Positions 1 to 8,598 of a stretch of 64,000 nucleotides of DNA are shown here, in pieces. Under the pieces are notes generated by a model. That model had not been told where the DNA came from. It ran no database searches and was given only the letters and a program-made list of their open reading frames with translations. Source of the stretch: a virus; the IMG/VR virus record IMGVR_UViG_3300031952_000004, positions 45,586 to 109,585 of that record; one strand, written 5' to 3'. The position numbers and the translations under genes were made by a program. The stretch's first letter is position 1; every line of letters starts with the position of its first letter.

Positions 1-104
1 ATCTCACTTCTTTAGTGTTAATAAGTCCTTATGGTTCTTATATAGGTATAGGTACATATATAATTTTAGAAAAATTAGTTTTATCATAAAAAGGAGAAAT
101 AAAA
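1..104 (+). promoter_or_regulatory. Leader upstream of the first virion gene
   Basis: No gene is visible here. A Shine-Dalgarno AAGGAG lies at 91-96, eight bases before the ATG at 105. A TATAAT sits at 59-64, but the best -35 candidate about 17 bases upstream (TTCTTA, 35-40) is poor, so a promoter here is only possible. The SD-to-ATG context (aggagaaataaaaATG) recurs at the capsid gene (4947) and at 21093. Confidence 0.3.
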
Positions 105-404
105 ATGAGTATTAGATTAAATAATTGCAATTGCAATTGCATGTTTGAAGAAATTAAAAATAATGTTGAAGATTCTACTGCTAAAGGTTATGTTTTAGTT
201 TCTGAATGTAACGATTGTAAAACTAAAAGAGAAACAAATGCAATCGAATCTGCTAAACAAAATCGTAAACAAGAAATTATAAATGAACTTAATGAATTAG
301 ATAAGAAAGTAATTCGACCTCTTTTAGATGGCGAAATAATAAGAGTTAACGAAATAAAAGCACAAAAAGTAGTATTAAGAGAAGAATTAAATCTCTTAGG
401 ATAG
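105..404 (+). CDS. Small cysteine-rich protein, unknown function
   Basis: Not recognised (99 aa). The N-terminus has an alternating Asn-Cys pattern (CNCNC at residues 8-12) and a CxxC (CNDC) near residue 35, so metal binding is possible; the second half is a charged helical segment. The start has an ideal SD (AAGGAG, spacing 8). It lies 15 bases upstream of the portal gene and is probably cotranscribed with the head genes. It could be a small packaging or virion accessory protein, but nothing in the sequence shows that. Confidence 0.7.
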   Translation: MSIRLNNCNCNCMFEEIKNNVEDSTAKGYVLVSECNDCKTKRETNAIESAKQNRKQEIINELNELDKKVIRPLLDGEIIRVNEIKAQKVVLREELNLLG

Positions 405-419
405 AAAGGAGTAAATATA

Positions 420-2378
420 ATGGCTAATTCGGGATTAGGAGACGGACTTTTTTCAGCTTTTATTAATTGGCTTTACACAACTGGTGATATTTCAGTTCCA
501 CCTGATTTTCATAGTCGCTGCGAAAAAATTAAAGGAATGATAGATAACGATATTTCGGGGGTTATAAATACAGTTTTAGATTATTCTATTTCTTCTGCTT
601 CTAATGCACAATATAAAATAGAATGTAGCGATAATAATTTACAAAAATTATTAAATACTTGGTTACAAAAAATTAATTTAGAACTAAAGGGAGTCCCCAC
701 AGGATTACAAGAACTCTCAAAAGAATATTTTAAAGAAAGATGGCAGGGTTCTTCTTTATGTTTATTAAGAATAAAAGGTTGGGAAACTTTAACTATAGAT
801 AAAAATACAATAGAAGTACCTACTATTATGTGGTATGTTAATGGTTCTTCAGTATATGTAAAAAGAGATGCCGACAGTAATTATAAATTAGGTTCAGATA
901 TTTATTATTTAGATAAAGAACATAAAGTAAAAGTTCCAGAAGGAAATAAAGAAGAGATAATAATGCAAAAACCATTTGATAGGTGGTTTGACCAATATGC
1001 TACTCCTTATTTAATTCGTAAAGGAGTATATAAAAATTGGTTAACAATGAAAGTTTTACAAGAAAAATCTGACGAAGTTATTTCTAAAATTTTACCTTAC
1101 TTATTTATAATTAAAAAAGGAACAGAAAGATTATTTATAGAAGGCGATATTAGTTACGATGACCCAGATTTAAAAAAAGTAGTAGATGGATTAAAAGAAC
1201 AATTAGAATCTTATAAAAATCAAAAAAGTAAAACTCCTACAAATGCTACTACATTTGATACTGAATATGACCATTTAATTCCCGATTTAAGAAAAATTTT
1301 GACAGAAGACCTTTATAAACAGGGTTTTCGTTTAATTTTATCAGGATTGGGATTTGTTGACATGTTAGAAATTGCTTCTTCAAGACAGGAAAGTAGAATA
1401 AATCCTAAACCATTTGTAGCAGAAATAAATAATGGTGTAGAAGGTTTTAAGTCTATGTTACTAGATATAGTTTATAAAATTATAGAACGAAATAAAGAAA
1501 AACATCCTAAATTATTTAGTAACAATAATAAATTATTAATAGTAAATTCTCCTCTAAAAATAAATGTAGAACAAATTTTAGACCAATTAAGAAGCGGTTA
1601 TATTTATGGAGCAAGTTCTATTACTACTTACCAAGAAGTATTAGGATTAGACCCCGAAACAGAAAAAGAAAGACGACAAAAAGAATTAGATGAAGGATTA
1701 GAAGATTTATTTTATCCACATTTAATTCAGAATAGAGAAGATATACCTGATAGAATAATTCCTTCTAAGCCTAAGACAACTAAAAAAGAAACAGAAAAAC
1801 AAAAAGAAAAAGAAACACTTCCAGAACATATGCAAGAAGCAGTTACTCAAGAAGATTTAATGTATCCCCATATAATTAATAATCAAGAAGAAAAAGGAAA
1901 AGATACATTTTCTCCAGCTAAACCTAAAAAAGAAAAAGAAGAAAATGAAGACCAAAATAAAAAGAAAAATACACCAGAAACAAAAACAAAAACTGCTGAA
2001 TTAGAAGAGAAGCAAATAGCAAAATGTAAAAAATGTGGATACGAATTCGATTATCTTTCTGTTCCAGAAGCAGGAATGGGATATATAAAATGTCCTAAAT
2101 GCGAAGAAGTAGTTACACAAGAAGATTTAATTGATTCTTCTTTAATTGAAGATTTAGAGACCGCTCCTTATAAAAATTTAAATGAATTACCTAAATATAT
2201 AAAAAAAATGACAATTGGATGTCAAGAAGTTTTTATGGCAACATTTAATTCTGTTTATGAAGATACTGGAGACGAAGGCAAAAGTTTTGCCATAGCCAAT
2301 TCTGCTGCTCGTAGATGTATGAAGAAGCAAGGTTATAATTATGATAAAGAAACTAAAACTTGGAAAAAGAAAGAATAA
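420..2378 (+). CDS. Portal protein with C-terminal zinc ribbon and ChaB-like domain
   Basis: Putative portal (652 aa), the dodecameric ring at the capsid vertex through which DNA is packaged. Assignment rests on size, position directly before protease/scaffold and capsid genes, and the portal-like first ~440 residues. The C-terminal third is unusual: a Lys/Glu-rich linker (about 450-530), a four-cysteine zinc ribbon (C536, C539, C558, C561), then a ~55-residue segment from about 588 (LPKYIKK ... EVFMATFNSVYE ... FAIANSAARRCMKK) that matches the ChaB pattern. The motif EDL(F/M)YPH(L/I)I occurs twice in the linker, and EDLIDSSLI once after the ribbon, like a short repeated binding peptide. SD AAAGGAG precedes the ATG. 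The portal role is well supported; the tail domains are read by eye. Confidence 0.75.
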   Translation: MANSGLGDGLFSAFINWLYTTGDISVPPDFHSRCEKIKGMIDNDISGVINTVLDYSISSASNAQYKIECSDNNLQKLLNTWLQKINLELKGVPTGLQELSKEYFKERWQGSSLCLLRIKGWETLTIDKNTIEVPTIMWYVNGSSVYVKRDADSNYKLGSDIYYLDKEHKVKVPEGNKEEIIMQKPFDRWFDQYATPYLIRKGVYKNWLTMKVLQEKSDEVISKILPYLFIIKKGTERLFIEGDISYDDPDLKKVVDGLKEQLESYKNQKSKTPTNATTFDTEYDHLIPDLRKILTEDLYKQGFRLILSGLGFVDMLEIASSRQESRINPKPFVAEINNGVEGFKSMLLDIVYKIIERNKEKHPKLFSNNNKLLIVNSPLKINVEQILDQLRSGYIYGASSITTYQEVLGLDPETEKERRQKELDEGLEDLFYPHLIQNREDIPDRIIPSKPKTTKKETEKQKEKETLPEHMQEAVTQEDLMYPHIINNQEEKGKDTFSPAKPKKEKEENEDQNKKKNTPETKTKTAELEEKQIAKCKKCGYEFDYLSVPEAGMGYIKCPKCEEVVTQEDLIDSSLIEDLETAPYKNLNELPKYIKKMTIGCQEVFMATFNSVYEDTGDEGKSFAIANSAARRCMKKQGYNYDKETKTWKKKE

Positions 2379-3013
2379 TGAAACATAACAAATGTATAGA
2401 TTGTAACAAAAATTTGCATCCACTATCAAAATATCAAGGTTCTATACGATGCAAGTCTTGTGCAAGAAAATATCAATATGCTACAAGACCAGAAACAAAT
2501 CCATTGTTTGATAAAAAAGGCAAAAATCATTATCAATGGAAGGGTGGCAAAGATTCGAGAAAATGTTATTGTATAGATTGTAATAAAGAATTAAACGAAA
2601 GTGCACATTATAGAAAAGATAAAAGATGCAAATCTTGTTATTATAAAACATTAAAAGGTGAAGGCAATCCGATGTTTGGAATTCATCGATTTGGAGAAAA
2701 AGCTCCTACATGGATAGATGGTCGTTCTTTTGAACCTTATACAGAAGAATTTAATTCCGAACTTAAAGAATTAATTCGTGATAGAGACAATCATGAGTGC
2801 CAGAATTGTAGTATGACCGAAGAAGAGCATTTGATAGTTAGAGGCAGAGTTTTAGATATTCATCATATCGATTACGATAAAAAGAATTGTTCAAAAGAAA
2901 ATTTGATTACTTTATGTAATTTTTGTAATATACGAGCCAATTTTAATAGAGATTATTGGCAAGAACTATTTATGAATAAAATGGAGGAATTATGCAAAAC
3001 GATAAAAAATTAA
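2378..3013 (+). CDS. HNH homing endonuclease with zinc knuckles
   Basis: Free-standing HNH nuclease, 211 aa from the ATG at 2378, which shares one base with the portal stop (TAATG); a TTG start 18 bases upstream is less likely. Two CxDC...RCKSC zinc knuckles (CIDCNKNL, CIDCNKEL) with short KG-rich spacers precede the nuclease core: CQNC, then DIHHIDYDKK, then LCNFCN, ending in NFNRDYWQELF. The HH-N-H residues are present, so it may be active. Its last codons contain GGAGG, which serves as the SD of the protease gene starting inside it at 2992. Its position between portal and protease fits a mobile gene dropped into a gene junction. Confidence 0.88.
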   Translation: MKHNKCIDCNKNLHPLSKYQGSIRCKSCARKYQYATRPETNPLFDKKGKNHYQWKGGKDSRKCYCIDCNKELNESAHYRKDKRCKSCYYKTLKGEGNPMFGIHRFGEKAPTWIDGRSFEPYTEEFNSELKELIRDRDNHECQNCSMTEEEHLIVRGRVLDIHHIDYDKKNCSKENLITLCNFCNIRANFNRDYWQELFMNKMEELCKTIKN

Positions 3014-4866
3014 TCGCAGAAGCCCTTTTAGAAATTGCCAAAAAATCTACGACTGAATTTATAGAAGATTCTAAAATTGATAAAGAAATTAAAGATGCTG
3101 CAAAGAAAATTGGGATTGAATTACCATCTCCAGATATTAGTATTTTTAAGACAGTATATGCAGAAATTGATAAAGTTAATTTGAATGGTGTAATCCTTCC
3201 TCGTAAAGCAGTTGAAGATGGATTAAAAACATTAATTTCTAAACAAGTAAATTTTGAACATGAAGGAGCAGGTCGTGTATGTGGATATACAATAGATGCA
3301 AAAATTAATGAAGATAAAATAGAAACAATCAATGTTTTTTTTAAATCTCTATTTTTTGACCAATTTGATGAATTAAAAGAAAAAGTAAAATCTGGAGAAG
3401 CTGCGGTATCATTTGAGATTTGGAATAAAGACCCAGAAACAGGAGAGTCGGTAGTTAAAGAATTAAAAAATGGTTTTAAAGAAATCTCACCAATTATTTT
3501 TCATGGTACGGGATTACTATTAATTAATTCACCTGCTTGCCCAAAGGCAAAGGTATTTCATCTTGTTGCGAATAAGGAAATTCAAGAAGCAGAAAAAATT
3601 GTTAATAAAATATTTGATGAGAATTTAATTTATGCTTCTTTTGCTATAACAGATTCAAAATGTAAAAACTGTGGTATTTGTATATGCGGAAAAGAAGTAA
3701 AAGTAATAATAAAACAGATAGAATCTAAAGAATGGATTTGCCCTTATTGTGAAAAAGAAATAGGGGAAAAAGAATTATTTTTGGATGAAAAAACCAATAA
3801 ATGGTATCATCGACCTTGTCAAGAAAAGGGAGAAATAATTCTACCAAAAGAAACTGCAAAAGAAAAGGAGGAACAAAAAGTGGAATTAGAAAAATTATAT
3901 GCTAACGTTACAAAAGAAGAAGATATTACTTTCGAAATTGCTATGACATTTTATTATTCTACAGAGGAAGAGCAAAAAACATTGACAGAAGATGCTGCAA
4001 AATGGACTCGTAAGTTCATTAATAGCTTACCTGATTCAGCATTTGCTGCAATTGAACCTGCTTATCCTGAAAAATTAGAAGATAAAAATTGTAGACATCT
4101 TCCTCATCATAATGGCGAAGGTGATTTAGGGAAAGACAAATCAAATGCGAATTTAGATTTGCCCCATTATAAAAATGCTTTAGCAAGAGTAAGTCAAATT
4201 AAACCAGTTAGTGATTCTATTTCTGCCGAAGATTTAATAAATAAAGCAAGTTCTCATTTAGAAAGGCATAAGGATGTTTTAGAAAAATCTTCCGAAGAAC
4301 CTAAGACTGAAGTTAAACCAGACGAAACCAAGCCAGTAGATGCTGGTGCTGAAACGAAACCTGTGGAAACTGAAGTCAAAAAAGAAATAGCACAACCTTT
4401 AGAAGTTATTGAACCAAAAATAGTAGTTAAAGTTACTCGTAGTTATACTGATGTTTCTGTAGACACTTATGTCGATGGAACTCCATCTGGAACTTCTCAA
4501 GGAAAAACTACTTCAAAAATTATAACAGAGTATAAAGATGGAACTCAAGATGTGGTTGAATCAGAATCAGAATATAAAAGAAAATATGACCTTGCTGAGC
4601 TAGAAGAAGCAGTAAATTCTGCCAAAGCCGAAAAGGATACAGAAATTGCTACTTTGAAAGCTGAACAAGATAAAGTTTTACAAGAAAAAGATAAAGAAAT
4701 TAATACTATCAAAACAGAACTTGAGCAGAAGTCTCAAGAGATTGAAAAGGCAAAAGTCGAAGACAAAAAGACGGATGACCTTACTGTAGGTACTGTTGAA
4801 GTAAAAGATAATTATCAAATCAAAAGAGAAGGTATAGATAATAGAGCTTTTGGAAAAAAGAAATAA
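2992..4866 (+). CDS. Prohead protease fused to scaffold domain
   Basis: Putative capsid maturation protease with scaffold (624 aa), between portal and capsid genes. Residues about 45-190 look like a Ser/His prohead protease: H90 (NFEHEG) and S140 (AAVSFEIW) in the expected order and roughly 50 residues apart. Zinc-type cysteine clusters follow (CKNCGICIC near 222; CPYC...WYHRPC near 250-280). Residues about 330-435 (FINSLPDSAFA, CRHLPHHN, HYKNALARV) resemble a domain often seen beside phage proteases (DUF6582-like). The end is acidic and coiled-coil, as in scaffolds. The start overlaps the HNH gene by 22 bases and uses GGAGG inside it. An in-frame GTG with a perfect SD at 3880 may give a separate 328-aa scaffold. 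The catalytic third residue was not identified. Confidence 0.65.
   Translation: MQNDKKLIAEALLEIAKKSTTEFIEDSKIDKEIKDAAKKIGIELPSPDISIFKTVYAEIDKVNLNGVILPRKAVEDGLKTLISKQVNFEHEGAGRVCGYTIDAKINEDKIETINVFFKSLFFDQFDELKEKVKSGEAAVSFEIWNKDPETGESVVKELKNGFKEISPIIFHGTGLLLINSPACPKAKVFHLVANKEIQEAEKIVNKIFDENLIYASFAITDSKCKNCGICICGKEVKVIIKQIESKEWICPYCEKEIGEKELFLDEKTNKWYHRPCQEKGEIILPKETAKEKEEQKVELEKLYANVTKEEDITFEIAMTFYYSTEEEQKTLTEDAAKWTRKFINSLPDSAFAAIEPAYPEKLEDKNCRHLPHHNGEGDLGKDKSNANLDLPHYKNALARVSQIKPVSDSISAEDLINKASSHLERHKDVLEKSSEEPKTEVKPDETKPVDAGAETKPVETEVKKEIAQPLEVIEPKIVVKVTRSYTDVSVDTYVDGTPSGTSQGKTTSKIITEYKDGTQDVVESESEYKRKYDLAELEEAVNSAKAEKDTEIATLKAEQDKVLQEKDKEINTIKTELEQKSQEIEKAKVEDKKTDDLTVGTVEVKDNYQIKREGIDNRAFGKKK
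3865..3882 (+). promoter_or_regulatory. Possible internal translation start (scaffold)
   Basis: AAGGAGG at 3865-3871 lies 8 bases before GTG at 3880-3882, in frame with the protease gene (codon 297). A start here would make a 328-aa product with the DUF6582-like and coiled-coil parts only, like lambda C/Nu3. The same bases encode Lys-Glu-Glu-Gln in a Lys/Glu-rich stretch, so chance is a real alternative. Confidence 0.4.
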
Positions 4867-4946
4867 AAAAAGCAAAAGACATAAGTCTAGCTTAAAAGAT
4901 AGTAACAAAAAACGAAACAATCGATAAAAAAATAGGAGAAATAAAA

Positions 4947-5855
4947 ATGAGTGATAAAAGAGTGGATTTAGAAATAGCAAGATTAATCGGGCAACCTATT
5001 AATCCAAATCTGCCTTCGCCATTGGCGTTGACAGAGGCTTGTAACGTCGAAGCAGCAGCTCCTGGAGAAGAAATTAAAGCATTTACAGGTGATACTAGTG
5101 ATATAGATGACATTTATACTGCAGACGCAGATGGTAAATTAACGATTCATAAATGTACTCCAGTTACACCCGCTGCAGTTACTTGGGTTGGTTTACAGTC
5201 ATTGTTAGAGTATGTATTAATTAATGATGTACTTCCTAGCGAAGACCAGGGTGCATTAGCAAGAAAGAAAGCTGGAATTACTAGAGCTATGGATAAACAA
5301 GAAGTAAAATTAGTTTGTGATGCCGCATTAGGAGTAGTTTCTCAGAGAGTAACAGCAGAAGCTGGTAAAGATGTTCTTCATCGTATTATACAATTAAAGC
5401 AAAAAGTTGGAGTTTATGGTGATAATTTTGTACTTTTAGTTGGCACAGACATTGCAGATGCAATCGATACTTATGACATTGATTATGTTACTACACATGA
5501 ATATAAAATAGGTATTAAAGATGTATTAGCTAATTTGGGAATTACAGTTATAAAAATAGTTGGCGAAGTTAATGGTGCAGTAATTTTAGGTGCTAAGAAA
5601 GGTATTTTAGTAGCTAGAAATTCTATGTTAGCTGAAGGTAGACCTATTTATTTTCTTAGACGTTCAATTAGTCCTGAAATTGCAGCTCAGATGGGAATCG
5701 AAAGTGGCGTGAGATTAATTTCCGTTGCTCAAGTTCCTACAATTATAGATACTAAGAATACATTAGGTTATGGATGTTTTGGTTATGAAAGTTTTATGTT
5801 AGTTATAACAAACTATAGAGCAATTGCTACTATGGTAGACTTATTAGCTGCATAA
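4947..5855 (+). CDS. Major capsid protein
   Basis: Probable major capsid protein (302 aa), building the icosahedral shell. Evidence is position right after protease/scaffold and a composition unlike its neighbours: fewer Lys/Asn, more Ala/Val/Gly, with C-terminal segments typical of HK97-fold capsids (VILGAKKGILVARNSML, then GRPIYFLRR, then GYGCFGYESFMLVI near the end). It has its own 80-base leader, a strong SD (AGGAG) and a stable 3' hairpin at 5871-5900, in line with high expression. No obvious N-terminal delta domain is present in this ORF; the separate scaffold segment upstream may do that job. Not proven without structure prediction. Confidence 0.75.
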   Translation: MSDKRVDLEIARLIGQPINPNLPSPLALTEACNVEAAAPGEEIKAFTGDTSDIDDIYTADADGKLTIHKCTPVTPAAVTWVGLQSLLEYVLINDVLPSEDQGALARKKAGITRAMDKQEVKLVCDAALGVVSQRVTAEAGKDVLHRIIQLKQKVGVYGDNFVLLVGTDIADAIDTYDIDYVTTHEYKIGIKDVLANLGITVIKIVGEVNGAVILGAKKGILVARNSMLAEGRPIYFLRRSISPEIAAQMGIESGVRLISVAQVPTIIDTKNTLGYGCFGYESFMLVITNYRAIATMVDLLAA

Positions 5856-5870
5856 TCTTTAGATAAAAAA

Positions 5871-5900
5871 GAGGGGGATAGGTAAAACCTTCTCCCTCCC
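5871..5900 (+). terminator. 3' hairpin after capsid gene
   Basis: GAGGGGGA-TAGG, loop TAAAA, CCT-TC-TCCCTCCC: a G/C-rich imperfect stem in otherwise AT-rich DNA, 16 bases after the capsid stop. There is no T-tract, so it may stabilise the mRNA or attenuate transcription rather than terminate fully. A very similar hairpin follows the tail-tube gene. Confidence 0.55.
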
Positions 5901-5921
5901 ATAAAATTACTAAAGAAAAAA

Positions 5922-6413
5922 ATGATTAAGAAATTAAATAAAACTAATATACAAGATATTTATGAATTTGTTTCTAAAGTTAAAGATAAAGAAGAAGATT
6001 TTTATATTACAGAAAATAAACAAAGAAAATTTCTAAAAGAAAATTTTAAGTTAATAGAAAAAATTTTAAAGTATCAAGAAGTATATGGTAAAATAGAAAA
6101 AGATAATATAAAAGCAATTTTTATTATATATAAAGAAAAAGGATTTAGACCTTATTTAAAAATTTTAGGCGAAACTACGGAAGATAGTTTAGATTTAATT
6201 AAATTTATAAAATGGAATTTTTCAGAATTGGAAGTATATTGTAAATTAAAAAAATATAATCCATTAACACAAAAATTACAAAGAGAAGGATTTTTTCCTA
6301 TCGGAAGCAGAGGAAAAGAAATATTATTAATTAAAAAAAGTTATAAGACTAATAAAATAGTAGCAAAGGATAAAGGAGAAGAAGATGGATACCATAATAG
6401 AAAAGATTCGTAA
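5922..6413 (+). CDS. Unknown protein, weakly acetyltransferase-like
   Basis: 163 aa, very Lys-rich. The order of segments (DNIKAIFIIYKEKGF, then FIKWNFSELEVYCKL, then REGFFPIGSRGKEILLIKK) recalls the core strands of GNAT-type acetyltransferases, including a Gly-rich turn near the end, but no acetyl-CoA motif is clear. The ATG at 5922 has only a weak upstream purine stretch. The gene lies between capsid and connector genes and overlaps the next ORF by 29 bases, whose SD (AAAGGAGAAG) lies within it. It could instead be a head-decoration or connector accessory protein. Confidence 0.65.
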   Translation: MIKKLNKTNIQDIYEFVSKVKDKEEDFYITENKQRKFLKENFKLIEKILKYQEVYGKIEKDNIKAIFIIYKEKGFRPYLKILGETTEDSLDLIKFIKWNFSELEVYCKLKKYNPLTQKLQREGFFPIGSRGKEILLIKKSYKTNKIVAKDKGEEDGYHNRKDS

Positions 6414-6990
6414 TCTCATTGAAGATATATTAATAACTACTGGAAGAGATGTGTTTCAATACGAATCTATAACTTCATCAAAGATTTTTACATTAACAGA
6501 AAGTAATATCTCTGTTTCTACAATAATAGTTTATAAAAATGGAATAGTTTGGGCAGGAACTAATTATTCTTATTCAACCACTACAGGAAAATTAACAGTA
6601 ACGGGTACTTTAGTGGTAGGAGATTCATTAGAGATTATTTACTCATATTATGCTAAATATTCGGATAACGAATTAAGAGGATGGATTAGAGCAACATTAT
6701 CTTATATTTCTGTAGAAAAATATAGAACATTTGTAGCAAAAAGTGATAATATAATTTTTCCTACTCCATCTGAACCTGAATCTAATTTAATAGCAGTTAT
6801 TGCTGCAATTTTAATAAAAGGAGATATAAGACAATATCGTACACCTGAAATAACTATTAATTTTGAACCTTCGGAATCTAAAGAAAAAAAGATTAGAAGA
6901 GCAGTTAGACAATTTAAAACTAGTTATGGAATTTTAGATTATGTTCAAATGGATAAAAAAATAGTAGAAGTAGTTGACCAAGATATTTAA
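6385..6990 (+). CDS. Head-tail connector (adaptor) protein, putative
   Basis: 201 aa. First gene after the capsid region in the usual connector order. The N-terminal helix and a beta-rich segment (residues about 25-90, SVSTIIVYKNGIVW ... YSTTTGKLTVTG) are followed by an alpha-helical adaptor-like region. This would be the ring docking under the portal. The start at 6385 has SD AAAGGAG within the previous gene. The assignment is from order and size; no signature motif was seen. Confidence 0.5.
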   Translation: MDTIIEKIRNLIEDILITTGRDVFQYESITSSKIFTLTESNISVSTIIVYKNGIVWAGTNYSYSTTTGKLTVTGTLVVGDSLEIIYSYYAKYSDNELRGWIRATLSYISVEKYRTFVAKSDNIIFPTPSEPESNLIAVIAAILIKGDIRQYRTPEITINFEPSESKEKKIRRAVRQFKTSYGILDYVQMDKKIVEVVDQDI

Positions 6991-7005
6991 TTAAGAAGGA
7001 TTGCA

Positions 7006-7383
7006 ATGAATAAAAGAATAAATTTATTTGGTATTTTAAAAAATGAAAACAAACTCTCTACTTTACTAGTCTATTCTGCTCAGGAAGTAACATTAGACCC
7101 GTACGAACGAAACACAGAAAAGAAATTTAACAATCCTTTACCAATTAAAGCATTGGTAAGGCAAATTTCTCAAGAATCTTTACGTTGGAAGTATTATGGT
7201 ATGATTCCTTCAAAATCGATTGAGGTCATAGCAGAATTAAAATATGAAACTTTATTTAAAACAGCAGATAAAATTAAATATAATGAAGAATATTATAAAT
7301 GTTGGAAAGATGATAGTCAAAATTTTATGATAACTAAAAGAAACGATTACATTTTAGTTATATTAGGAATAAAAAATGATTAG
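7006..7383 (+). CDS. Head closure (stopper) protein, putative
   Basis: 125 aa, beta-rich, at the position normally held by the head-closure protein between connector and neck gene. SPP1 gp16-like stoppers are about this size. Sequence alone shows a charged middle (ALVRQISQESLRWKYYG) and a hydrophobic final strand (NDYILVILGI). It overlaps the next gene by 8 bases, so the two are probably made together. Confidence 0.45.
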   Translation: MNKRINLFGILKNENKLSTLLVYSAQEVTLDPYERNTEKKFNNPLPIKALVRQISQESLRWKYYGMIPSKSIEVIAELKYETLFKTADKIKYNEEYYKCWKDDSQNFMITKRNDYILVILGIKND

Positions 7384-7933
7384 AATAAGTATAGATTGGA
7401 AAGATGGTAAAAAATTCGATAACTTAATTCGTTATATCGAGAATAATTTTCTTTATGCTCAAGCACAAGAAGGAATTAGAGTTTTAGGTCATCATACTGC
7501 AGATAAAATGAGACAAGTTATCGATTCTGAAAGAAAAAGACCAGATAAAGGAACTCATAAATTAGAAAATTCAATCACCGCAGAAACTTTAACTACTACA
7601 GGTGGAGTAGAAATAGGAATAGGTAGAATTTCTAAAATGACTGAAGAAGCACCTTATTGGGAAGTTTTAGATAGGGGCGGATATGTTCCAAATTATGGTA
7701 ATTTAGTTCCTTTAGGAGCTTTTATTCCTGGAGAACCCATACCCAATCCAAAAAATTTTAGACAAGGAAATTGGGAAGTAGGAGAAGGAAAATATACTTT
7801 TAGAGCAACCAGACCAATCGAAGGAATTGATTATGTAGGAAAATCGATTCGCCATTTAGATTCTGAACTAAAAGAAATGATGTCTAAATTGGGTGCTAAG
7901 TTTATTGGTGATATGGAGAAATCTTCAAAATGA
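7376..7933 (+). CDS. Neck/tail-joining protein, HK97 gp10-like
   Basis: 185 aa. The pattern ADKMRQVI..., KLENSITAET, VEIGIG, and APYWEVLDRGG is typical of HK97 gp10-like proteins, in which a helical N-terminus precedes a beta sandwich with an acidic-aromatic YW..LD.GG loop. Such proteins sit at the head-tail interface. It follows the stopper gene and its stop overlaps the start of the inserted endonuclease gene as ATGA. Confidence 0.65.
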   Translation: MIRISIDWKDGKKFDNLIRYIENNFLYAQAQEGIRVLGHHTADKMRQVIDSERKRPDKGTHKLENSITAETLTTTGGVEIGIGRISKMTEEAPYWEVLDRGGYVPNYGNLVPLGAFIPGEPIPNPKNFRQGNWEVGEGKYTFRATRPIEGIDYVGKSIRHLDSELKEMMSKLGAKFIGDMEKSSK

Positions 7934-8598
7934 AAACTTGTATAGATTGTGGAAAACAAATTTATCAATATAAAAATACTGAGAGATGTCGGTCTTGTTC
8001 TAAAAAAGGCAAAAGAAATATAAATTATATACATGGTAAAAGTTCAGAAAAGAATTATTGTATAGATTGTAATATTGAGATAAATTGGAAAAGTAAAAGA
8101 TGTGCTTCTTGTGCACAAAAAGGAGTATTACATTCTCATTATATAGATGGTAGATGTTCTAAAAAATATTATTGTAAAAATTGTAACTCATTAATAAATT
8201 ATAAAACATTTAAATATGGTAAGCAAATGTGTTTATCTTGTGCAATTAAAGAAAGATTCAAGAATCCAAGAAATAATCCTAGATTTGGTAAACCAATTGC
8301 TAATGGAAAGAGAATTTATTATAAAAATATTTGTTTCCGTTCTTCATGGGAAGTTGTTTATGCTAAGTATTTAGATAAACAAGGTATTAAATGGCAATAC
8401 GAACCAAAAGCATTTGATTTAGGAAATTGTACATACAGACCAGATTTTTATTTATCAGAAACTGATACTTATATAGAAATAAAAGGTTTTTGGAGAAAAG
8501 ATGCTTTAAAGAAATTTAGATTATTTCAAAAACTATGCTCTAACATTAAAATAAAAGTATTAATGCAAAAAGATTTAATACGATTAGGAGTATTATAA
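7930..8598 (+). CDS. PD-(D/E)XK homing-type endonuclease with zinc knuckles
   Basis: 222 aa. The N-terminal half has several CxxC knuckles (CIDCGKQ, CRSC, CIDCNIE, CASC, CKNCNS, CLSC), the same recognition modules as the HNH genes here. The C-terminal half has no HNH; instead it shows FRSSWEVVYAKYL, WQYEP, YRPDFYL and YIEIKGF, the Vsr/PD-(D/E)XK core with PD (at RPDF) and ExK (EIK) active-site residues. So the same knuckle array has been joined to a different nuclease. It sits between neck and tail-terminator genes, starts in an ATGA overlap, and its last codons carry AGGAG, the SD of the next gene. Confidence 0.8.
   Translation: MKTCIDCGKQIYQYKNTERCRSCSKKGKRNINYIHGKSSEKNYCIDCNIEINWKSKRCASCAQKGVLHSHYIDGRCSKKYYCKNCNSLINYKTFKYGKQMCLSCAIKERFKNPRNNPRFGKPIANGKRIYYKNICFRSSWEVVYAKYLDKQGIKWQYEPKAFDLGNCTYRPDFYLSETDTYIEIKGFWRKDALKKFRLFQKLCSNIKIKVLMQKDLIRLGVL

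Noticed and set aside
2187-2429. Minus-strand 80-aa ORF opposite the portal end
   Set aside because: Low-complexity hydrophobic shadow of the portal gene on the opposite strand, no SD.
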